A stretch of DNA of 6,849 nucleotides from positions 5,562-12,410 of the forward strand of contig DCFY01000007.1 of NCBI GenBank assembly GCA_002315155.1. The letters run 5' to 3'. The stretch is from Megamonas sp. UBA1792 (GTDB lineage Bacteria > Bacillota_C > Negativicutes > Selenomonadales > Selenomonadaceae). Below are positions 1 to 5,881 of the stretch, in pieces. The notes beneath the pieces are model-generated. The model did not search any database and was not told the DNA's origin. It saw nothing but the letters and a program-made list of their open reading frames with translations. Position numbers and translations under genes: made by a program. Positions within the stretch are counted from its first letter, which is position 1. Every line of letters starts with the position of its first letter.

Positions 1-173
1 ATCCACAGGAAGCTGTAGCAGCGTCCATTGTCAAAGCTTCACCGGCAAAGCTGGTTGCTGACCTTATTGCAGATGGCATGGATAAGAAAACTGCTATGCG
101 TCAGGTTGCACAGACACTTAGTATAAGCCGCCGGGAGGTCTATCAGGATTTCCTTGCAGAAAATGAATCGTAA
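1..173 (+). CDS. rsmI: 16S rRNA 2'-O-ribose methyltransferase RsmI, C-terminal end (partial)
   Basis: The reading frame is open from base 3 to the TAA at 171-173 and gives the last 56 residues of a protein whose start lies outside the window. The tail carries the helical module that closes RsmI proteins: a run of Ala/Lys residues, then TAMRQVAQTLSISRREVYQ and a final FLAENES. The S-x-S-R-R-E-V-Y pattern resembles the small helix-turn-helix-like C-terminal domain of this family. RsmI uses S-adenosylmethionine to methylate the ribose of C1402 in 16S rRNA, at the decoding centre. Its position just before abrB and metG is that of B. subtilis yabC, which supports the call. The catalytic SAM-binding domain is not visible, so the name rests on the tail and the gene order. 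Confidence 0.85.
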   Translation, partial: PQEAVAASIVKASPAKLVADLIADGMDKKTAMRQVAQTLSISRREVYQDFLAENES

Positions 174-177
174 AATG

Positions 178-211
178 AATGAGAGCTGCGCAATATGCGA
201 GCTCTCATTTT
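178..211 (+). terminator. Rho-independent terminator of rsmI
   Basis: Ten perfect pairs join AATGAGAGCT (178-187) to AGCTCTCATT (200-209). A further four pairs, CGCA/TGCG, lie inside after one bulged G (188), leaving a three-base loop at 193-195. Only a short T run (208-211) follows, then an A+T-rich tract. It starts five bases after the rsmI stop codon, so it most likely ends the rsmI transcript. Confidence 0.75.
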
Positions 212-330
212 GATAATAAATAAAATGTAAACTAAAATATTTTAAAAAGTGAAAAATAAATTTAAACTAGCAGGATAAAACGATAATAAAATTGAAATAA
301 ATCTGAATAATGAATAAACTTATACAGAAA
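209..330 (+). promoter_or_regulatory. A+T-rich leader of the LPP20-like gene, weak promoter candidate
   Basis: By my count only about one base in six is G or C in this stretch, with many A runs. The best promoter candidate is TTGAAA (292-297), a 17-base spacer and TAAACT (315-320, four of six matches to the -10 consensus). A second option is TTTAAA (261-266) with TAATAA (284-289). Neither is convincing, so the start of transcription remains open. A tract of this kind could act as an UP element or as a target for an AbrB-type regulator; that is inference only. Confidence 0.3.
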
Positions 331-335
331 GGTGG
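330..335 (+). promoter_or_regulatory. Ribosome binding site fixing the start at 343
   Basis: AGGTGG lies seven bases before the ATG at 343. The earlier in-frame ATG at 310 has no such site, and it would put eleven polar residues before the signal peptide. The start at 343 is therefore preferred. Confidence 0.75.
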
Positions 336-342
336 AAGATGT

Positions 343-1167
343 ATGAAAAAATGGCCAATGTTTTTAGCAGGGGCGATCACAGTATTAATGTGTTCTACGG
401 CTTTTGCAGCTGTTGTAGAGGACACCGACAAGGCTGAGGTTACAGTAACTGGGTATAGTGCTTATGCGGATCATTTAAAGCAAAATGCCGATGCTACAAA
501 AGCCACAAATGCTGTAAATCAGTATATTGGAACGAACATTAGTAGAGATGAAGCTATGCAGGATGCGTACAAGCAGCTGGAAACGTATATAAGAGCTATA
601 CAGGTTACTCCGGATAAAACTGTAGCGGATTGTATGGCAGAGGATGCTGTTGTCAACAAAGAAGTTATGGCGCTGATAAAGGATGCAGACATTATTAAAG
701 ATAAAGAAGGGACGGATGGCTATAACTTTGATTTAAAAGTAAAAATCTACGGAATTAACAACTCTTTAGGCCGCTCAGTATTGCCGCATATCTACAATAC
801 ATCTGCATTGCCGACACCGACACAAGAAGTGTCGGTCGATGAAGCCTATACAGGTCTTATCATTGATTGTACAGGCCTTGGATTGAAGCGCATTATGATG
901 CCGGCCATTAAGGATACAACAGGGCGGTCAATTTATTTTTATAAGGCAATGCAGTGGGATAAGGTCGTTCGCTATGGTATGGCAGCTTATACGACGAAGG
1001 AGGTAATACCAGAACGTGTCGGTGAAGCACCTCTCATGATAAAAGCGATAGGGCTTACAGATAGCAATACTACAGTAGTTGTAAGCGATGCCGATGCCGA
1101 TCTTATTCTTACAGCCAATATGGATGCAAAGTTCTTCTTACAATGTGCAGTTGCTTTTAAATATTAA
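343..1167 (+). CDS. Exported LPP20/FlgT-like protein of unknown function
   Basis: The protein has 274 residues. Residues 1-22 form a Sec signal peptide: a basic start (MKKW), a hydrophobic core and an A-F-A cleavage site before AVVED. The Cys at 17 is preceded by V-L-M, which does not fit a lipobox, so I read it as a soluble periplasmic protein. Residues about 30-140 match the LPP20 / FlgT N-terminal pattern: a VTVTGYSAY strand, a helix (RDEAMQDAYKQLETYI), a V-x-x-D-x-T-V-x-D segment, and a closing beta strand with alternating polar residues (FDLKVKIYG). After a T/P-rich linker (about 156-166), residues about 170-274 form the second conserved module: a TGLIIDCTGLGLK strand-turn, GMAAYTTKE and a VVVSDADADLIL segment. 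Family members are often linked to envelope or flagellar assembly; nothing nearby fixes a role here. The gene stands alone, between two terminators. Confidence 0.7.
   Translation: MKKWPMFLAGAITVLMCSTAFAAVVEDTDKAEVTVTGYSAYADHLKQNADATKATNAVNQYIGTNISRDEAMQDAYKQLETYIRAIQVTPDKTVADCMAEDAVVNKEVMALIKDADIIKDKEGTDGYNFDLKVKIYGINNSLGRSVLPHIYNTSALPTPTQEVSVDEAYTGLIIDCTGLGLKRIMMPAIKDTTGRSIYFYKAMQWDKVVRYGMAAYTTKEVIPERVGEAPLMIKAIGLTDSNTTVVVSDADADLILTANMDAKFFLQCAVAFKY
816..836. repeat. Perfect inverted repeat inside the LPP20-like gene
   Basis: ACCGACAC (816-823) and GTGTCGGT (829-836) form an eight-pair, GC-rich stem around the five-base loop AAGAA. It is preceded by a small direct repeat, CCGACACCGACA (811-822). 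No T run follows. The repeat encodes T-P-T-Q-E-V-S-V in the linker between the two domains. Confidence 0.6.
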
Positions 1168-1187
1168 AATATCAAATTTGTATGTTG

Positions 1188-1206
1188 TTTTTGTATAGCA
1201 CAAAAA
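1188..1206. repeat. Short A+T-only-arm inverted repeat after the LPP20-like gene
   Basis: TTTTTGT (1188-1194) and ACAAAAA (1200-1206) are perfect seven-base arms around ATAGC. The stem has a single G-C pair, so it is weak. It lies just beside the shared terminator and may simply supply T runs to transcripts arriving from either side. Confidence 0.4.
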
Positions 1207-1259
1207 GAGAAAACACCTGTAACCCAAACACATTTTGTGTTCTGGCTGCAGGTGCTTTT
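1202..1259. terminator. Shared, probably bidirectional terminator between the LPP20-like gene and abrB
   Basis: The outer stem pairs CACCTG (1214-1219) with CAGGTG (1249-1254). An inner stem pairs ACACA (1228-1232) with TGTGT (1236-1240), with further pairs around it. Read on the minus strand the hairpin begins six bases or so after the abrB stop, gains a G-T pair and two A-T pairs at its base, and ends in TTTTCTCTTTTT, so it is a good abrB terminator. Read on the plus strand it ends in a shorter CTTTTC and would serve the LPP20-like gene less well. Confidence 0.75.
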
Positions 1260-1262
1260 CGT

Positions 1263-1514
1263 TTACTTTCCTTTATGAAGTTCACTGAGGCAACTTTGAC
1301 AAACATTTCGACCTTTGAAGTTTATGATGTTATCTGTGTTTCCACAAAAGGTACATGCGCAGGATGGTTCGTACTTGCGTAGGATAATACGGTCTTCGTC
1401 GGTATAGATTTCCAAAGCATCTTTTTCAGCAATGTTAAGTGTGCGACGGAGCTCAATGGGAATAACGACGCGACCAAGTTCATCAACTTTACGGACAATA
1501 CCAGTTGATTTCAT
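1263..1514 (-). CDS. abrB: AbrB-family transition-state regulator with C-terminal zinc-ribbon-like module
   Basis: The protein has 83 residues. Residues 1-48 are almost identical to the swapped-hairpin DNA-binding domain of B. subtilis AbrB: MKSTGIVRKVDELGRVVIPI, then ELRRTL, AEKDALEIY and RIILRKYEP. The four DNA-contacting arginines of that family, R8, R15, R23 and R24, are all present. The C-terminal half is different. It carries C54-x2-C57 and C72-x2-C75 (plus C52), the spacing of a small zinc ribbon, in place of the cysteine-poor multimerisation domain of Bacillus AbrB. AbrB proteins bind A+T-rich DNA as multimers and repress post-exponential genes. The start at 1514 has a strong AGGAGG (minus strand, 1529-1524) nine bases upstream; an in-frame ATG at 1556 is not needed by the family. 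As in B. subtilis, the gene runs opposite to rsmI and metG. Confidence 0.93.
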   Translation of the reverse strand: MKSTGIVRKVDELGRVVIPIELRRTLNIAEKDALEIYTDEDRIILRKYEPSCACTFCGNTDNIINFKGRNVCQSCLSELHKGK

Positions 1515-1571
1515 GTTCCAATCCCTCCTAAAAAAAACAGTAGACGAAAGATTCAAATTTTTCTTAGTTAA

Positions 1572-1600
1572 ATAATACCATATTTTGCAAATGCTTTCAA
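1572..1600 (-). promoter_or_regulatory. Sigma-A promoter of abrB
   Basis: On the minus strand, TTGAAA (1600-1595) is followed by a 17-base spacer and TATTAT (1577-1572). The spacer ends in TGG, which gives the TGn extension of the -10 box. Transcription would start near 1565, giving a leader of about 50 bases with the strong ribosome binding site at its end. Confidence 0.7.
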
Positions 1601-1668
1601 TAAAAATGTCGGATTTGTAAAAATAAAATAGGACAAAAGCGTAAGAACGGCGAAATCCTTTCTGCTCT

Positions 1669-1696
1669 TTGCATTATCATGATTTTGTTCTATAAT
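1669..1696 (+). promoter_or_regulatory. Sigma-A promoter of metG-tatD
   Basis: TTGCAT (1669-1674), a 16-base spacer and a perfect TATAAT (1691-1696) point toward metG. Transcription would start near 1703, so the leader is only about 50 bases. That leaves no room for the T-box leader often found before synthetase genes in Gram-positive bacteria. Confidence 0.65.
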
Positions 1697-1740
1697 AAAA
1701 GATAACACAAAATGGAGAAGTGTAATTTTGCAACAATTGA

Positions 1741-1746
1741 GGGAGG
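1741..1746 (+). promoter_or_regulatory. Ribosome binding site fixing the GTG start of metG
   Basis: GGGAGG ends ten bases before the GTG at 1757. The in-frame ATG at 1712 has no ribosome binding site, sits about nine bases after the predicted transcription start, and would add 15 residues upstream of the usual N-terminus of the family. Confidence 0.75.
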
Positions 1747-1756
1747 ATTTATTTCC

Positions 1757-3688
1757 GTGAACAAAAAACCATTCTACATAACAACACCAATCTACTACCC
1801 AAGCGCTAAACTGCATATTGGTCATGCATACTGCACGACAATCGCTGATTCGATTGCTCGTTTCAAACGTCTTGCTGGCTATGATGTGCTCTTTCTGACG
1901 GGCAGTGATGAACATGGACAAAAGATCCAGCGCAAGGCTGAAGAAGAAGGTATTACACCGATTGAATATGTTGATCGTATTGTAGCAGGCTTTCAAAATC
2001 TGTGGAAGCGGCTTAATATATCGAACGATGATTTCATTCGTACGACAGAGCCGCGTCATCAAAAAGTAGTACAGGAAATCTTTAATAAAATCTATGCAAA
2101 AGGTGATATTTATAAGGGAGCATATAAGGGACTTTACTGTACACCCTGCGAAACCTTCTGGCTTGATCGTCAGCTTCTTGACGGCAAATGCCCGGATTGT
2201 GGACGTCCTGTCGAAGAAGTAGCCGAAGAAGCATATTTTTTTCGCATGTCGAAATATTCGGATCGTCTGCTGAAATATATCGAAGAAAATCCGGATTTTA
2301 TCCAGCCCGTATCGCGTCGCAATGAAATGATTAATTTTATCAAGCAGGGTCTTGATGACCTTTGCATTTCCCGTACCTCATTTGACTGGGGAATTCCTGT
2401 ACCGATTGATAAAAAGCATGTTATCTATGTGTGGTTTGATGCACTGTCAAACTATCTTACAGCAGCAGGCTATCTGTCTAATGAAGAAATGTTCAAGAAA
2501 TACTGGCCGGCAGATATTCATCTTGTCGGAAAAGAGATCGTACGCTTTCATACAATTATTTGGCCAATCATTCTTATGGCACTTGATCTGCCCCTGCCGA
2601 AAAAAGTTTATGGTCATGGCTGGCTTATTGTCGAAGGCGATAAGATGTCCAAGTCCAAGGGTAATGTTGTTGATCCGATCGGCCTTATTGATGAATTCGG
2701 ACCGGATGCGATTCGATATTTTCTCCTGCGTGAAATTAATCTCGGACAGGATGGGAATTTTTCGCGCGAGGCACTTATTCAAAGAATTAATGCAGACCTT
2801 GCTAATGATCTTGGCAACCTCCTGCATCGCACACTCAACATGATTGGCAAGTTCCAGAATGGTATTGTTGAAGCGGTTCAGGGTGAAAGTGATATTGATA
2901 AGACACTTATTGAAGATGCACAGAAGACGGTAGAAGCATTCGAAGAATTCATGGAAAATATGGAGCTTAGCCCGGCAATTAAGAGGGTTTGGGTATTTAT
3001 CAGCCGGACGAATAAATATATTGATGAAACGAGCCCGTGGGCGTTGGCAAAGGACCCGGCAAAAAAGCAGGAACTTGCGAATGTCATGTACAATCTTGTT
3101 GAAAGTCTGCGTGTGATTAGCGTGCTTATCTCGCCGTTTATGCCAGTAACAGCACTTAAAATATGGAAGCAGCTAAATCTGCCGCAGTGCTTTGCTGATG
3201 TCCAGTTTGATGATATTAAGAAATGGGGGGGGACACCGGTGAAACTGCATGTCGGTACGCCGGAGCAAATCTTTCCGCGTATAGAAGTGGAAGAAAAGTC
3301 AGAAGACCAATTGGCTGAAGTGAAAAAAACAGAAAAGAAAGCCGATGAAAAAATACGGCAGGCTGTTGATGCGGAAATTACAATTGATGATTTCGCGAAA
3401 CTGGATTTGCGCGTTGTAAAGGTACTTCAGGCCGAACGCATCCCGAAGGCGGATAAACTCTTGAAACTTACCGTTGATCTTGGTACGGAACAGCGTGAGA
3501 TCGTATCCGGCATCGCGAAACACTATACGCCGGAAACGCTTGTCGGTAAGACCGTTGTTATGGTGATTAACCTCAAGGCAGCAAAAATTCGTGGCGTTGT
3601 ATCACATGGCATGGTACTTGCGGCATCAAACGATGATGTACTTAAGGTTGTTGAAGTAGATATGCCAATCGGCAGTAAGGTGAAATGA
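1757..3688 (+). CDS. metG: Methionyl-tRNA synthetase
   Basis: This 643-residue cytoplasmic class I synthetase charges tRNA-Met with methionine using ATP. The N-terminus K-K-P-F-Y-I-T-T-P-I-Y-Y-P is typical. The ATP-binding HIGH motif is at 20-23 and KMSKS at 296-300. Between them lies a zinc knuckle with C128-x2-C131 and C145-x2-C148. An anticodon-binding helical bundle follows (about 340-480, with DLGNLLHRTL and YIDETSPWAL). A charged linker (about 511-540, rich in K and E) leads to a C-terminal OB-fold tRNA-binding domain (541-643, ITIDDFAKLDLRV and KIRGVVSHGM), the Trbp111/EMAP-like appendix of the long bacterial form. Length fits this form. The start is GTG at 1757, set by its ribosome binding site. 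The stop overlaps the start of tatD, so the two are translated from one message. An eight-G run at 3225-3232 lies within the frame. Confidence 0.97.
   Translation: MNKKPFYITTPIYYPSAKLHIGHAYCTTIADSIARFKRLAGYDVLFLTGSDEHGQKIQRKAEEEGITPIEYVDRIVAGFQNLWKRLNISNDDFIRTTEPRHQKVVQEIFNKIYAKGDIYKGAYKGLYCTPCETFWLDRQLLDGKCPDCGRPVEEVAEEAYFFRMSKYSDRLLKYIEENPDFIQPVSRRNEMINFIKQGLDDLCISRTSFDWGIPVPIDKKHVIYVWFDALSNYLTAAGYLSNEEMFKKYWPADIHLVGKEIVRFHTIIWPIILMALDLPLPKKVYGHGWLIVEGDKMSKSKGNVVDPIGLIDEFGPDAIRYFLLREINLGQDGNFSREALIQRINADLANDLGNLLHRTLNMIGKFQNGIVEAVQGESDIDKTLIEDAQKTVEAFEEFMENMELSPAIKRVWVFISRTNKYIDETSPWALAKDPAKKQELANVMYNLVESLRVISVLISPFMPVTALKIWKQLNLPQCFADVQFDDIKKWGGTPVKLHVGTPEQIFPRIEVEEKSEDQLAEVKKTEKKADEKIRQAVDAEITIDDFAKLDLRVVKVLQAERIPKADKLLKLTVDLGTEQREIVSGIAKHYTPETLVGKTVVMVINLKAAKIRGVVSHGMVLAASNDDVLKVVEVDMPIGSKVK
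3225..3232 (+). repeat. Run of eight G bases inside metG
   Basis: The run encodes part of K-K-W-G-G-T (residues 488-493). The frame stays intact on both sides and reads the expected metG sequence before and after, so the length as given is probably right. It is a likely site of polymerase slippage or sequencing error. Confidence 0.7.
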
Positions 3689-4458
3689 TGCTTGTAGATA
3701 CACATGCACATATTGATGCAGAGCAGTTTGATACAGATCGGGCGGCTATGATCCAGCGGGCCATTGCGCAGGGGGTCACGCGCATCATTAATATGGGAGA
3801 CGATATTGAGTCTTCAGCACGTTCGGTGAAACTGGCTGAGGATTATAGGGAAATCTATGCGGGGGTGGGTATTCATCCGGAGAAAGCTGATAAGATGTTG
3901 AAATCACATGATGATTTGCTGGCAGCTTGGACGCAGCTTCCAAAGGTGATAGCCATTGGTGAGATCGGGCTTGATTATTACTATGAAAAAGATGCGGAAA
4001 AGCGTGAGCTGCAAAAGCGTGTCTTTATCCGCCAGCTCGATATTGCTCGGCAGATGCATATGCCGGTTTGTGTTCACAACCGTGATGCACATGGTGATAC
4101 ACTGGACATATTGAAACGTGAGGGCAAGGGCATTATTGGTGCTGTCCATTGCTTTTCTGGCAGCTGGGAGATGGCAAAGAAGCTTTTGCGTTGTGGCTGG
4201 TACATTGGTATTGATGGGCCGATTACCTTTAAAAATGCGGCTAAATTACCTGAAATCATTCGGCAGGTGCCGCTTGACAGGCTGCTTGTTGAGACGGATA
4301 GTCCATATCTCGCACCTGTGCCAAAACGTGGAAAAAGGAATGAACCTGCCTTTGTATATTATGTAGCAAAAAAGGCTGCTGAGCTGCGTGGTGAAGACTT
4401 CGAAACGTTTGCTGCAGCGACAACAGAGAATGTTCGACATCTGTACGGAATTGTATAA
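3688..4458 (+). CDS. tatD: TatD-family metal-dependent deoxyribonuclease
   Basis: The protein has 256 residues, the usual length for the YabD/YcfH branch of the TatD amidohydrolase-like family. All metal ligands of the TIM barrel are visible: H6 and H8 in DTHAH, E92 in IGEIGLDYYYE, H130 in VCVHNRDA, H154 in AVHCFSGS and D204 in ETDSPYLAP. Family members are cytoplasmic, two-metal-ion nucleases reported to act on DNA ends and in repair or nucleic acid turnover; the native substrate is unsettled. Two ATGs overlap the metG stop, at 3685 and 3688. AAGGTGA (3677-3683) is better spaced for 3688, which gives the common start MLVDTHAH; 3685 would add one Met. The metG-tatD pair is translationally coupled and has no promoter of its own that I can see. 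A strong terminator follows the stop codon. Confidence 0.95.
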   Translation: MLVDTHAHIDAEQFDTDRAAMIQRAIAQGVTRIINMGDDIESSARSVKLAEDYREIYAGVGIHPEKADKMLKSHDDLLAAWTQLPKVIAIGEIGLDYYYEKDAEKRELQKRVFIRQLDIARQMHMPVCVHNRDAHGDTLDILKREGKGIIGAVHCFSGSWEMAKKLLRCGWYIGIDGPITFKNAAKLPEIIRQVPLDRLLVETDSPYLAPVPKRGKRNEPAFVYYVAKKAAELRGEDFETFAAATTENVRHLYGIV

Positions 4459-4464
4459 AAATGT

Positions 4465-4511
4465 AAAAGTGGTGGCTGACTACAAAAATAGTAGTCAACT
4501 ACCACTTTTTT
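4465..4511 (+). terminator. Rho-independent terminator of metG-tatD
   Basis: GTGGT (4469-4473) pairs with ACCAC (4501-4505), and TGACTAC (4477-4483) pairs with GTAGTCA (4491-4497). A small internal mismatch separates them and the loop is AAAAATA. A run of six T bases (4506-4511) follows, mirrored by four A bases before the stem. This is a textbook terminator six bases after the tatD stop. Confidence 0.92.
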
Positions 4512-4564
4512 CATGCAATTTTCAGTAAAAAGGTGTATAAAAGTGGGAGGAAATGGATACAAAT

Positions 4565-4594
4565 TTGACAGGCTTGGAAGAATCATGGTATAAT
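4565..4594 (+). promoter_or_regulatory. Near-perfect sigma-A promoter of the yabE-like gene
   Basis: TTGACA (4565-4570) and TATAAT (4589-4594) match both consensus boxes at all twelve positions, with an 18-base spacer ending in the TGG extension of the -10 box. Transcription would start near 4601, leaving a leader of about 22 bases that holds little besides the ribosome binding site GGAAGGGGG (4608-4616). Confidence 0.9.
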
Positions 4595-4622
4595 TCACAA
4601 GTTCTTCGGAAGGGGGAATTGA

Positions 4623-5606
4623 ATGAGTTTAAAAAAAATAGAATTGAATGGGAAAATAAAAAAACAAGGTATATTTTGTATTGCATTGCTTTTTGTATTG
4701 GTGACGGTGACGGGTTTTGTCAATGTAAAAAATGTCCAAGTCGTAGCGGATGGACAGACGGTCAGCGTTAATACGTTGTATAGCAATGCAGATAAAGTGT
4801 TGGATCAGGCTGGGGTCTTTTTGCAAGACAAGGATGAATATCGTCTATCGACAGGTCAAGTGAAAAATAATACCGTAATTACCGTTTATCGTGCAGTACC
4901 TGTTACTGTGGAGTATCAAGGAAAGAAACAGGAAATCGTTACCGGCAAGCCAACAGTGGGAGAATTGCTCAGCGAACTGGGCTATAATGGGGACACATAT
5001 GAAGCAGTCCCAGGTGTAACTTCGAAAATTCGGGAAAATCTCAACATAAAAATTCAAAGTGTTTCGGAAAAAATAAATGTACGCGAAGAACAAGATCCAT
5101 ACCAGATTGTATATCAGCAGTCACCGGAAATGGAAAAAGGCCAGCAGGAAGTTATCCAGACTGGTCAAAATGGTATGAAAAATCTAAAGGTAAAAGAATA
5201 TTATCGTGATGGCGTAAAGGATGCAGAAGAGGTAGTGGAATCTACAGTTATGGTTCCTTCACAGCCAGAAATCATTCGGGTTGGTTCACGTGATACCATA
5301 TCAACATCACGTGGCGCAATGCGCTTTAAGCAAGCGATTTATATGGAAGCTAGTGCTTACTTGCCATCGGATGGCGGTGGCAGTGGTCTTACGGCAAGCG
5401 GCATGATGGCACAGCATGGTGTCGTTGCAGTCGATCCAAATGTCATTCCACTTGGTACCCGTCTTTTTATCCCGGGCTATGGGCTCGCGATTGCGGCGGA
5501 TACGGGAGGCGCCATTCAGGGGGATACAATTGACCTTTGCATGGAAGATTATAGTGCAGCGATGGATTTTGGCCGTCGTACCGTAAAAGTATATGTTCTT
5601 GACTAA
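4623..5606 (+). CDS. YabE-like cell-wall protein: DUF348, G5 and 3D domains
   Basis: The protein has 327 residues. A basic start and one hydrophobic segment (about 16-33) export or anchor it. Two DUF348 repeats follow (about 37-80 and 93-136, each with a VTVEYQGKKQEI-like strand and a TVGELLSELG-like helix). A G5 domain comes next (about 146-222), with the typical N-V-R-E-E-x-D-P-Y start and a YYRDGV turn. The C-terminus is a 3D domain (about 236-327), whose conserved aspartates are D271 in AVDPNVIPLGT, D293 in AADTGGAIQG and D304 in GDTIDL. 3D domains share the barrel fold of MltA and are known or suspected lytic transglycosylases that cleave peptidoglycan; G5 is thought to bind the wall. 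It is shorter than B. subtilis YabE (about 437 residues), which I attribute to fewer upstream repeats. It has its own promoter and terminator, and the position after tatD matches yabE. Confidence 0.88.
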   Translation: MSLKKIELNGKIKKQGIFCIALLFVLVTVTGFVNVKNVQVVADGQTVSVNTLYSNADKVLDQAGVFLQDKDEYRLSTGQVKNNTVITVYRAVPVTVEYQGKKQEIVTGKPTVGELLSELGYNGDTYEAVPGVTSKIRENLNIKIQSVSEKINVREEQDPYQIVYQQSPEMEKGQQEVIQTGQNGMKNLKVKEYYRDGVKDAEEVVESTVMVPSQPEIIRVGSRDTISTSRGAMRFKQAIYMEASAYLPSDGGGSGLTASGMMAQHGVVAVDPNVIPLGTRLFIPGYGLAIAADTGGAIQGDTIDLCMEDYSAAMDFGRRTVKVYVLD

Positions 5607-5635
5607 AAAAGATGCCCTTTGGGGCGTCTTTTTTT
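5605..5635 (+). terminator. Rho-independent terminator overlapping the yabE-like stop codon
   Basis: GATGCCC (5611-5617) pairs with GGGCGTC (5622-5628) through one G-T pair, around the loop TTTG. Six A bases (5605-5610) precede the stem and seven T bases (5629-5635) follow. The outer bases GACT (5601-5604) and AGTC (5636-5639) extend the palindrome, so the stop codon TAA lies within it. The A run on one side and T run on the other could let it act on both strands. Confidence 0.92.
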
Positions 5636-5698
5636 AGTCAGTAAAGAAAACGAAATAAATAAAAATGATTTTGTGGAGTGGATAATAGGAGAGGGATA

Positions 5699-5717
5699 GT
5701 GTCTTTGTATAGGACAC
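5699..5717. repeat. Small inverted repeat upstream of the last promoter
   Basis: GTGTC (5699-5703) and GACAC (5713-5717) are perfect arms nine bases apart. The pair lies 25 bases before the -35 box of the next gene, in a region without coding potential. It could be an operator half-site pair or chance. Confidence 0.3.
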
Positions 5718-5741
5718 AAGGATATATTATTGTTGTAGATG

Positions 5742-5769
5742 TTGTAAAAGTTGGTTTTTACGGTATAAT
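5742..5769 (+). promoter_or_regulatory. Promoter of the NTF2-PAS-GGDEF gene with embedded palindrome
   Basis: TTGTAA (5742-5747), a 16-base spacer and a perfect TATAAT (5764-5769) form a plausible sigma-A promoter. An inverted repeat, GTAAAA (5744-5749) and TTTTAC (5756-5761), fills the spacer and overlaps the -35 box, the place where a repressor would compete with polymerase. The leader would be about 105 bases. It shows no recognisable c-di-GMP riboswitch core and only weak possible stems, such as GATAGA (5793-5798) with TCTATC (5826-5831). Confidence 0.55.
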
Positions 5770-5881
5770 AAATGGCATAGCTTATTTTTACAGATAGAAA
5801 GACTGTTCTGAGGGGCAAGGGGATATCTATCATTATTAAATTAGGTAACTACAGAAGTAATGATTATGCATGGAGGAAAAA

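Noticed and set aside
376..400. Lipobox in the LPP20-like protein
   Set aside because: The residues before Cys17 are V-L-M, and Met at -1 does not fit lipoprotein signal peptides; an A-F-A signal peptidase I site fits better.
1188..1206. Separate terminator for the LPP20-like gene
   Set aside because: The stem has only one G-C pair, so it is unlikely to stop transcription alone; the larger hairpin just downstream is the better candidate.
1182..1382. Open frame on the plus strand across the terminator and abrB
   Set aside because: It runs through the shared hairpin and antisense to a clear abrB, has no ribosome binding site and resembles no protein family.
1568..2062. Long open frame on the minus strand across the metG promoter and 5' end
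   Set aside because: Antisense to metG and over both promoters; composition and lack of a ribosome binding site mark it as a shadow.
4623..4830. Antisense RNA against the yabE-like gene, as reported for B. subtilis yabE
   Set aside because: I see no convincing minus-strand promoter in or just after the 5' part of the gene.
5603..5833. Open frame on the minus strand in the last intergenic region
   Set aside because: It crosses the terminator and the plus-strand promoter, has no ribosome binding site and looks like translated A+T-rich DNA.
5776..5881. Possible c-di-GMP riboswitch ahead of the GGDEF gene
   Set aside because: None of the conserved core bases of the GEMM-type riboswitch are visible, and the stems found are weak.
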